The position numbers were made by a program, and so were the translations under genes. From positions 1-35,260 of IMG/VR virus record IMGVR_UViG_3300034374_004226: a stretch of 35,260 nt of DNA. The stretch is one strand, 5' to 3'. Below the pieces are notes generated by a model. The model ran no database searches, was not told where the DNA came from, and saw nothing but the letters and a program-made list of their open reading frames with translations. This DNA is from a virus. Positions 1 to 4,039 of the stretch are shown here, piece after piece (position 1 is the stretch's first letter; each line of letters begins with the position of its first letter).

Positions 1-281
1 ATAAGCACTAAATCTGTGTTACATGCAATGTCTACCATTGTGTACACAGGATCTTGTTGATCAGGCATCTTGTTATAACTCTTTTCCCACTCAACAACAG
101 ACTGAAATATCTCATCCACATTCGTGTTTACAAACACTCTACGCCCATTATATCTAGACATGTAGCAATATGTATCCACACAGCCTCCAAAACACCCATA
201 GATGAGGTTTGGTGCAATGCAATTAGCACTATTGTTATTGTCTTTTGTAATGAGCGTACGTGTTTTCTGTGTCTTAATCAT
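1..281 (-). CDS. Spore photoproduct lyase-like radical SAM protein (3' part outside window)
   Basis: An uninterrupted minus-strand frame reads from an ATG at 281 to the left edge of the window (93 codons), so the C-terminal part is missing. Residues about 21-60 contain the cysteine cluster GCFGGCVDTYCYM followed by VFVNTNVDEIF. This closely resembles the cluster of spore photoproduct lyase-type radical SAM enzymes (GC-x3-C-x2-CYL, then a Y/F-V-N-x-DEI strand), which bind a 4Fe-4S cluster and cleave S-adenosylmethionine. Here the second and third cysteines are four residues apart rather than two. The start at 281 overlaps the stop of the upstream 48-residue gene as ATGA, which suggests translational coupling. 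An in-frame ATG at 302 is an alternative start. A role in repair of UV lesions or in another radical reaction is inference. Confidence 0.7.
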   Translation of the reverse strand, partial: MIKTQKTRTLITKDNNNSANCIAPNLIYGCFGGCVDTYCYMSRYNGRRVFVNTNVDEIFQSVVEWEKSYNKMPDQQDPVYTMVDIACNTDLVL

Positions 282-424
282 TTTCCAAAGTATTTTATGC
301 ATTGATGCTCCCACCAAGATAAGTGTTCATACTCTTTCTCTGTGTAAACATGTACACGTCCTTTCTTATCAATAAGACAATGTAAACCTGTTGGAAGTAC
401 TCTGTGTTCAACATGTGTAATCAT
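278..424 (-). CDS. Small hypothetical protein, 48 residues
   Basis: A short minus-strand frame from ATG (424-422) to TGA (280-278). It begins MITHVEHRVLPTGLH and ends WWEHQCIKYFGK. It is rich in His, Tyr and Trp, with no membrane segment and no motif I recognise. Support for a real gene is contextual: its 5' end overlaps the 3' end of the 84-residue gene by 17 nt, and its stop overlaps the start of the radical-SAM gene as ATGA. It therefore fills exactly the gap between two credible genes in a leftward operon. The function is unknown. Confidence 0.55.
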   Translation of the reverse strand: MITHVEHRVLPTGLHCLIDKKGRVHVYTEKEYEHLSWWEHQCIKYFGK

Positions 425-662
425 GATCGTAATATGAATTAAGGATTTCTATTTCTATTTCTTTCACTTGATCTGAGCTAAGGAGTTCTATAATATCCTG
501 GTCTCCACATTTAATCTCATAAATGTCAAACTCTGCAGGTGAACCAGGATAACCTGATCCATCTGGATAGTGTAACACTTGTTTCTCTTCTGGTGAATAA
601 ATACCATGGACATAGAGCACCACATCTCTGTACTCTATGTCATATACTTTCACTTTAGCCAT
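408..662 (-). CDS. Small conserved phage protein, 84 residues
   Basis: A minus-strand gene starting at ATG 662 and ending TGA at 410-408. The middle reads YPDGSGYPGSPAEFDIYEI, followed by a Gly-Asp-x-Asp-Ile step and a leucine/glutamate-rich helix (IELLSSDQVKEIEIEIL). That order (a beta hairpin, an acidic Pro-Gly-Ser-Pro segment before a beta strand, then a terminal helix) resembles small conserved hypothetical proteins seen in many tailed phages; the resemblance is from memory and the function is unknown. It lies 2 nt downstream of the 48-residue gene at 665-811 and overlaps the next gene by 17 nt, so it sits inside a compact leftward operon. Confidence 0.7.
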   Translation of the reverse strand: MAKVKVYDIEYRDVVLYVHGIYSPEEKQVLHYPDGSGYPGSPAEFDIYEIKCGDQDIIELLSSDQVKEIEIEILNSYYDHDYTC

Positions 663-664
663 GG

Positions 665-811
665 TTAATATCCTATTTGCTCTAATGCACTATCTTTTGC
701 TTCTATTGTATACATACTGTTTGTTATACTGCACATAAATAGAATGTGATAGGCCAATGCTATTCTTCTAAATTTATAAAACTCTGTTGGTGTTAATTTA
801 ATTGTTCTCAT
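665..811 (-). CDS. Small hypothetical protein, 48 residues
   Basis: A minus-strand frame from ATG (811-809) to TAA (667-665). It starts MRTIKLTPTEFYKFRR, contains a moderately hydrophobic stretch (IALAYHILFMCSI, about residues 17-29) and ends EQIGY. Its stop lies 2 nt before the ATG of the 84-residue gene, and its start lies about 18 nt after the stop of the small membrane protein upstream, which is tight operon spacing. It has no recognised family. The N-terminal half may form an amphipathic helix. Confidence rests on spacing and uninterrupted frame only. Confidence 0.5.
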   Translation of the reverse strand: MRTIKLTPTEFYKFRRIALAYHILFMCSITNSMYTIEAKDSALEQIGY

Positions 812-829
812 GCCTTTAATGTGTATTTA

Positions 830-949
830 TTAGTTAACTATTAGATTAAATAGAGCATGTGCTAAAAGAAATGCTATGCCTGCTATAACTGTCCAGACAA
901 TTATCTTAAAACTATGCTCATAACTTTTGTTTCTTCTATTATCATCCAT
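830..949 (-). CDS. Small single-span membrane protein, 39 residues
   Basis: Starting at ATG 949 the product has a charged N-terminus (MDDNRRNKSYEHS) and one clear hydrophobic segment (IIVWTVIAGIAFLLAHALF, about residues 16-34) ending in a short tail, so it is a predicted single-span membrane protein with the N-terminus in the cytoplasm. The frame is open upstream to 1033, giving a 67-residue version with a second hydrophobic stretch. I prefer 949 because the longer form would overlap the 33-residue gene by about 50 nt. Small membrane proteins like this are common in phage early regions. Its role is unknown. Confidence 0.45.
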   Translation of the reverse strand: MDDNRRNKSYEHSFKIIVWTVIAGIAFLLAHALFNLIVN

Positions 950-984
950 AATGTATTTATTTATATAATAACCAAACCATGCTA

Positions 985-1086
985 TTATCCAAGTGCACAA
1001 ACACTCCATCCTGCTATATACATAACTATACATAATACAATAAGTATAAGTATGGCAGTGTTACATTGTTGCTGTGTACGTTTCAT
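985..1086 (-). CDS. Small membrane protein, 33 residues
   Basis: A minus-strand frame from ATG (1086-1084) to TAA (987-985). It has a short basic, glutamine-rich start (MKRTQQQCNT) followed by a long hydrophobic segment (AILILIVLCIVMYIAGW, about residues 11-27), which is the layout of a single-pass membrane peptide. It is the first identifiable gene of the leftward small-gene operon and lies about 35 nt upstream of the next membrane peptide. A holin-like, superinfection-exclusion or host-modifying role is possible, but nothing in the sequence decides between them. Confidence 0.45.
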   Translation of the reverse strand: MKRTQQQCNTAILILIVLCIVMYIAGWSVCALG

Positions 1087-1140
1087 TGTTTTTTGGTGTT
1101 AATGCTATATGTATTGTCTTGTTAAACTTATTTTAATAGG

Positions 1141-1175
1141 TGGTAAAAGGTGGTAGAAAGTGGGGATTGTACATA
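1141..1175. repeat. Short G-rich tandem repeat in intergenic DNA
   Basis: The plus strand shows GGTGGTAAAA, GGTGGTAGAA and a degenerate third unit GTGGGGA in succession. This repeat of about ten nucleotides lies in the gap (1087-1322) between the 155-residue gene and the small-gene operon, both leftward. It may be a regulatory site for the operon, whose first start is at 1086. No Bacteroidota-type promoter was found on the minus strand here. Confidence 0.35.
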
Positions 1176-1253
1176 CACCCACTCTCTTTCATGCATAAAA
1201 CACACAACAAATTATGAAAACAAACTAATCTACATTGTTTTGTGTGTAATAAG

Positions 1254-1277
1254 CCCACCCTATGCTTTTGCCCACCC
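1254..1277 (-). other. Paired GGGTGGG motif (G-quadruplex candidate on minus strand)
   Basis: CCCACCC occurs at 1254-1260 and again at 1271-1277, so the minus strand carries four runs of three guanines with loops of 1, 10 and 1 nt. It lies just downstream of the 3' end of the 155-residue gene. The same GGGTGGG heptamer recurs upstream of that gene on the plus strand (1876-1882 and 1947-1957). Confidence 0.35.
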
Positions 1278-1285
1278 ATATATAT

Positions 1286-1315
1286 AAGAGGAGAGCTGTT
1301 ACACTCTCCCCTTTT
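1286..1315 (-). terminator. Hairpin terminator after the 155-residue gene
   Basis: AAGAGGAGAG (1286-1295) pairs with CTCTCCCCTT (1304-1313), counting one G-U wobble, across an 8-nt loop. It lies 8 nt beyond the stop of the minus-strand gene at 1323. The T tract is better on the plus strand (TTTT at 1312-1315) than on the minus strand, so it may work in both directions or mainly stabilise the 3' end of the message. Confidence 0.45.
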
Positions 1316-1322
1316 AGCATTA

Positions 1323-1790
1323 TTACAATGCTATTAGTTCAGATGGATTGAACGTTGGAGCAAATGATGCTTCCGCTTTGTCGTTAATACCAACTGTTGG
1401 AGCATTACCCTCCTCAATGCTTGTTGGTAGTGCAACAAGATTGTACACCAAACCTGCGTTAGCATACTCTTCACCAACAGTGTGCTCAATCATTGGAAAG
1501 TCCAATATTTGTTTCAAACCAACTTCTTTGTTACGCAATAACTCTCCAACTGAAGCACTACACACAAAGTTAGTCCACTCAAGTGGATTGCTCTCATCAA
1601 ATGCTTTAAGAGTGAACTTTGCATTTGATGACCTAACACTACTCTTGGCAGGAGTAAGTCTTGCATTCTCGCCATAAAGCGCTTTCATAACCTCTCTCAC
1701 TGTACCAATTACTTTGCGGTCTACTGATTGATAAACCGTCTTTTGAAAATTACTTAAATCCATTTTGTTCTGTTTTTTAGGATTAGACAT
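1323..1790 (-). CDS. Hypothetical protein, 155 residues
   Basis: A minus-strand gene from ATG at 1790 to TAA. The product starts MSNPKKQNKMDLSNFQKTV, has a basic, Ser/Ala-rich segment near residues 45-62 (ARLTPAKSSVRSSNAKFTL), a mixed alpha/beta middle and a Pro-rich acidic C-terminus. I see no catalytic motif, signal peptide or membrane segment, and I do not recognise the family. It is the gene nearest the divergent regulatory region, is transcribed away from the structural genes, and has its own hairpin at the 3' end, so it looks like a single-gene unit. The GC-rich hairpin leader at 1802-1836 lies directly upstream of its start. A DNA- or RNA-binding role would fit the basic patch, but this is a guess. 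Confidence 0.75.
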   Translation of the reverse strand: MSNPKKQNKMDLSNFQKTVYQSVDRKVIGTVREVMKALYGENARLTPAKSSVRSSNAKFTLKAFDESNPLEWTNFVCSASVGELLRNKEVGLKQILDFPMIEHTVGEEYANAGLVYNLVALPTSIEEGNAPTVGINDKAEASFAPTFNPSELIAL

Positions 1791-1801
1791 TAATTAACAG
1801 G

Positions 1802-1836
1802 GGGGACTATCCCCATCCTGCAGTCTGACAGTGGGG
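1802..1836 (-). promoter_or_regulatory. Two mutually exclusive hairpins in the leader of the 155-residue gene
   Basis: GGGGA (1802-1806) can pair with TCCCC (1810-1814) over a 3-nt loop. Alternatively CCCCA and CTG (1811-1815, 1818-1820) can pair with CAG and TGGGG (1829-1836). Both structures use the same CCCC at 1811-1814, so only one can form. On the minus-strand transcript the small hairpin lies about 11 nt before the start codon, where it could affect ribosome access. Confidence 0.4.
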
Positions 1837-1864
1837 TCTTTGTTGGAAGGGGTCTCTTGTCCCA
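1833..1864. repeat. 16-nt imperfect tandem repeat
   Basis: GGGGTCTTTGTTGGAA (1833-1848) is followed directly by GGGGTCTCTTGTCCCA (1849-1864), and a third AAGGGG block follows at 1873-1878. The units are direct repeats within the divergent region and could be binding sites for a regulator. Confidence 0.4.
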
Positions 1865-1911
1865 TACACACAAAGGGGTGGGCCCTTTTAGAAAAAAAAG
1901 TTTGCACAAAA

Positions 1912-1944
1912 TTTGGAATGGTTTTAAAAAATGTTATACCTTTG
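1912..1944 (+). promoter_or_regulatory. Bacteroidota-type promoter P1
   Basis: The -33 element TTTG (1912-1915) and the -7 element TACCTTTG (1937-1944) are separated by 21 nt and match the Bacteroidota consensus TTTG / TAnnTTTG. It points toward the structural genes. The last G of the -7 box is the first G of a G-quadruplex motif at 1944-1957. Confidence 0.6.
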
Positions 1945-1957
1945 GCGGGTGGGTGGG
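1944..1957 (+). promoter_or_regulatory. G-quadruplex motif at the P1 start site
   Basis: GGCGGGTGGGTGGG contains four G runs (GG, GGG, GGG, GGG) with single-base loops, which favour very stable quadruplexes. It overlaps the expected transcription start of P1, so it could form in the non-template strand or at the 5' end of the RNA. Confidence 0.45.
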
Positions 1958-1963
1958 TAGTTA

Positions 1964-2012
1964 GTACCACTTTATATTCTGTTTTTGACAGGTGAAAAAG
2001 AATATGTGGTAC
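1964..2012. promoter_or_regulatory. Bulged 13-bp inverted repeat between P1 and P2
   Basis: GTACCAC (1964-1970) plus ATATTC (1974-1979) pair with GAATAT (2000-2005) plus GTGGTAC (2006-2012), leaving a 3-nt TTT bulge and a 20-nt loop. It lies downstream of P1 and upstream of P2, so only P1 transcripts would carry it. It could be an operator, an RNA leader structure or an attenuator. Confidence 0.5.
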
Positions 2013-2038
2013 ATAATATAGCATTGAGAATATATGTA

Positions 2039-2071
2039 TTTGTATATGTATTAATATTTATTGTATATTTG
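2039..2071 (+). promoter_or_regulatory. Bacteroidota-type promoter P2
   Basis: TTTG (2039-2042), 21 nt, then TATATTTG (2064-2071), a full match to TTTG / TAnnTTTG with the same spacing as P1. The expected start site near 2078 would leave a leader of about 20 nt before the ATG at 2098. This is the likely main promoter of the structural operon. Confidence 0.65.
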
Positions 2072-2097
2072 TACAATTGAGTATATAAAACTAAATT

Positions 2098-2565
2098 ATG
2101 GAAGAAAGAAAGATAGTAGTTCAGAGTCTTAAGATAGGCTTAGATGATGAGTATGCTATTGCAGAAAAGTACTATTCTATTCTATCTGCTTTGAATAACT
2201 TAGGATTGACTAAGAGAGAGATTGAGTTAGTAGCTTATACAGCTATTAAGGGAACCATCTCTTATGCTAATACAAGAACAGAGTTTTGTCAGAAGTATAA
2301 TACAACACCACAAACTATTAATAACACTGTTTGTAGGTTGAAGAAGATAAAGCTTCTAGTTAAGAAGTCTGGCAAGGTGAAGGTGAATCCCCTTATTGTT
2401 ATTGATTTTAAAAAGGATTTAAACCTAGTAGTAAAACTAACGCATAGCAATAGTGATGAAGAAACCAAGAGAAATGCAACTCAGAGACTGGATAATAAAG
2501 AAAATGTCAACAAAGTTGATACTACCAGAAGTGGTCATCTCTCAAGTAGTGAAGCATCAGTTTGA
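2098..2565 (+). CDS. Winged-helix DNA-binding protein
   Basis: A 155-residue protein. Residues about 39-105 have the look of a winged helix-turn-helix: LTKREIELVAYTAIKG, then FCQKYNTTPQTINNTVCRLK as the recognition-helix segment, then a basic LLVKKSGKVKVNP wing. The last 30 residues are low-complexity and polar, and they are encoded in the region that overlaps the next gene. It is the first gene after promoters P1 and P2, at the head of the structural operon, which suggests a transcription regulator of late genes or a DNA-packaging accessory protein acting in the host cytoplasm. Similar small wHTH proteins occur beside the terminase in phages of Bacteroidota (from memory). The DNA target is unknown. 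The divergent repeats just upstream are natural candidates for autoregulation. Confidence 0.7.
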   Translation: MEERKIVVQSLKIGLDDEYAIAEKYYSILSALNNLGLTKREIELVAYTAIKGTISYANTRTEFCQKYNTTPQTINNTVCRLKKIKLLVKKSGKVKVNPLIVIDFKKDLNLVVKLTHSNSDEETKRNATQRLDNKENVNKVDTTRSGHLSSSEASV

Positions 2566-2818
2566 TAGTGCACATGACGCTACAAAGACAAATGATAGTA
2601 TAGAGATTTCTGGATTTGGGAAGTTCTTGTTTAATCAGAAGAAAGCTCAGCAGAGATTAGAGAGTTTGGAAAAAATAAAAAAGGCATACGAAAGAATGCT
2701 AAAAGACGAGGATATTTCTTTAAAAAGATCTAACTTTATAAAAAGTAAGTTGAGTAATATGAACATCTCAATGAACTCTCTAAAATCAAAAATAGAAAAA
2801 GCCAATGAAGATAGCTGA
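2504..2818 (+). CDS. IHF/HU-like DNA-binding protein (first copy)
   Basis: The frame is open from 2453 (121 residues), but I place the start at ATG 2504 (104 residues), where homology to the fold begins. The helical part LPEVVISQVVKHQFDSAHDA precedes the signature IEISGFGKFLFNQKKAQ (about residues 35-51), which corresponds to the V-x-I-x-GFG-x-F core of bacterial HU/IHF proteins. The usual long beta arm is replaced by a coiled-coil-like Lys/Glu-rich tail. CrAss-like phages carry two IHF-like genes flanking the structural block, and this is the one near the terminase. A role in DNA bending during packaging or transcription is inference. The gene overlaps the wHTH gene by 62 nt and the zinc-ribbon gene by 14 nt. 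Confidence 0.7.
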   Translation: MSTKLILPEVVISQVVKHQFDSAHDATKTNDSIEISGFGKFLFNQKKAQQRLESLEKIKKAYERMLKDEDISLKRSNFIKSKLSNMNISMNSLKSKIEKANEDS

Positions 2819-3116
2819 GATTTACGAAGGATGGAGAAACAATATTCTTCCTCCTGAGAAGTTAAAGGATAAGATAGTAGAGGTGAGTGTTGAACGACTG
2901 AGCATATGTGAGCAGTGTCAACACCACTCGAAGAATCACAAGACAGTGAGACCAGACGCACATTGTGTAAGTTGTGGATGTACATTGTCAGCAAAAACAA
3001 AATGCTTGTCATGCTCGTGTCCAATAAGTAAATGGACTGCAGTGTTATCTGACGAACAAGAAACCCAATATAAGCAATATGAGCAAGCCTCTCAAACTAA
3101 TCAAAGTGCCAGTTAG
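2805..3116 (+). CDS. Zinc-ribbon protein
   Basis: A 103-residue protein with eight cysteines in its middle: CEQCQ near residue 35, then CVSCGC, then CLSCSC and a conserved-looking PISKW. Four CxxC knuckles suggest two zinc-binding ribbons. The N-terminal 30 residues (MKIAEIYEGWRNNILPPE) form a helix typical of small phage proteins with C-terminal zinc ribbons. The C-terminus is polar and Gln/Ser-rich. It sits between the IHF-like gene and small acidic proteins upstream of the terminase, so nucleic-acid binding during packaging or late transcription is a fair guess. It is one of only two genes here that end in TAG; the next in-frame stop is TGA 11 codons later. It overlaps the following gene by 38 nt. 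Confidence 0.7.
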   Translation: MKIAEIYEGWRNNILPPEKLKDKIVEVSVERLSICEQCQHHSKNHKTVRPDAHCVSCGCTLSAKTKCLSCSCPISKWTAVLSDEQETQYKQYEQASQTNQSAS

Positions 3117-3378
3117 CCAACTTATGCAGATTCTTCACCAACTGTATGAGGATGGTGCAGATTTTATTGATATAGAAGGACAACACAGACCAAACGCATC
3201 TAACGATGTTATTAAGGTGACTGTACGTCCTGAGTATTATGAGAGTGCAGATGGTGGTGATGATGATGATTCACAAGAAAAAACAGACTCAGAATTCTTA
3301 TTCACTGAAGTGCCCTATGAGCCACCAAGTGATGAAATAAATCCACTGTCTGAAGAAGACATAAATGATTTAATATGA
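3079..3378 (+). CDS. Small acidic protein, 99 residues
   Basis: The N-terminal half is basic and mixed alpha/beta (MSKPLKLIKVPVSQLMQILH, then DGADFIDIEG). The second half is strongly acidic with an Asp run (GGDDDDSQEKTDSE) and a C-terminal EEDINDLI. I see no enzymatic motif. It overlaps the zinc-ribbon gene by 38 nt and ends in an ATGA overlap with the next gene, so it is translationally coupled within the pre-terminase cluster. Acidic small proteins at this position could be terminase partners or DNA mimics, but nothing in the sequence proves it. The family is not recognised. Confidence 0.65.
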   Translation: MSKPLKLIKVPVSQLMQILHQLYEDGADFIDIEGQHRPNASNDVIKVTVRPEYYESADGGDDDDSQEKTDSEFLFTEVPYEPPSDEINPLSEEDINDLI

Positions 3379-3650
3379 ATGGAGTCTATTACAAGAAAAT
3401 ACTAACAACGTTGGCTGAGCTGAAAAAGTCTCACCCAACTTATAACTTAGGTAAGCATCTAGCCACTATATTAGATGACTATCAAGCAAAAGATTTATGG
3501 GGAATGGATGATGATAGATTATACAGGATTGTAAAGAAATATCAAGATGCATTACAACTAGATGTGCCCCATGATGATTCTGAGATTGATAAGATCATCA
3601 AAGATGGCATGAAATTACATGATATACTGGATGAAGAAGACGAATATTAA
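3375..3650 (+). CDS. Small hypothetical protein, 91 residues
   Basis: The start overlaps the stop of the previous gene (ATGA). The N-terminal part (YYKKILTTLAELKKSHPTYN, LGKHLATILDDY) is helical and basic. The middle DLWGMDDDRLYRIVKKY is followed by an acidic tail (DEEDEY). It looks like a small all-helical protein. The position directly upstream of the terminase cluster, plus the helical content, would suit a small terminase subunit or packaging cofactor, but there is no HTH I can defend. I do not recognise the family. Confidence 0.65.
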   Translation: MNGVYYKKILTTLAELKKSHPTYNLGKHLATILDDYQAKDLWGMDDDRLYRIVKKYQDALQLDVPHDDSEIDKIIKDGMKLHDILDEEDEY

Positions 3651-3706
3651 CAACCTAGTCTTTATATTTTGGGGGGACGAATGGAACACAGAAACAGCTG
3701 AACATA

Positions 3707-4039
3707 ATGACAGTAAAGAAAACTACATACATAAACGCTGAGCTTGACTGGGCAGAACAACAGCTTAATTCTTGGAAGGAATATGTTGATTCTAATCCCC
3801 TTCATCAATTAGAAGACAGAGTGAAGTATAAAGAAACTAAGGCTGGTGGTGTTATACCTATGGTGGTAGCATCTATTGAAAGTCAGGGTAAGTTTATACA
3901 GGACACTATGAAGAACTATCTAGCGCTCTTGGAACAAGTGGACAAACTTCGTGAGCAAGAAGCTAAAAAGAAGGTGGAAACAAGAGGTGGTGCACAACTT
4001 GGAGCTATGGCAGAAGATTTCTACAAGAATAGAAAGTAA
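3707..4039 (+). CDS. Coiled-coil protein immediately upstream of terminase (candidate small terminase subunit)
   Basis: A 110-residue, almost entirely helical protein. It begins MTVKKTTYINAELDWAEQQL and contains a long heptad-like stretch (about residues 50-90, including YLALLEQVDKLREQEAKKKV), ending in a Gly/Arg-containing tail. It follows a 56-nt gap, and its TAA overlaps the TerL ATG (TAATG), so its translation is coupled to TerL. Small helical proteins encoded directly before TerL are often small terminase subunits; here this is inference from position and coiled coil only. No DNA-binding motif is evident. Confidence 0.65.
   Translation: MTVKKTTYINAELDWAEQQLNSWKEYVDSNPLHQLEDRVKYKETKAGGVIPMVVASIESQGKFIQDTMKNYLALLEQVDKLREQEAKKKVETRGGAQLGAMAEDFYKNRK

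Larger units (their letters stand above)
1791..2097. promoter_or_regulatory. Divergent intergenic regulatory region
   Basis: This 307-nt gap separates the leftward 155-residue gene from the rightward structural operon and holds no credible gene. It is unlike the rest of the AT-rich window. The left half is G/C-rich, with GGGG and CCCC blocks, two competing hairpins and a 16-nt imperfect tandem repeat. The middle has a G-quadruplex motif at a promoter. The right half is AT-rich, with a bulged 13-bp inverted repeat and a second promoter. The individual elements are listed separately. Confidence 0.7.

Noticed and set aside
54-305. Plus-strand 83-residue frame at the left edge
   Set aside because: The minus strand in the same place encodes a recognisable radical-SAM cysteine cluster and a 48-residue gene with operon-like overlaps, so the plus-strand frame is a shadow.
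1348-1677. Plus-strand 109-residue frame opposite the 155-residue gene
   Set aside because: It lies fully inside the minus-strand gene, has no promoter or terminator of its own, and the minus-strand gene has a 3' hairpin in the right place.
1833-1864. CRISPR-like direct repeats
   Set aside because: Only two adjacent 16-nt imperfect units with no spacers and no cas genes.
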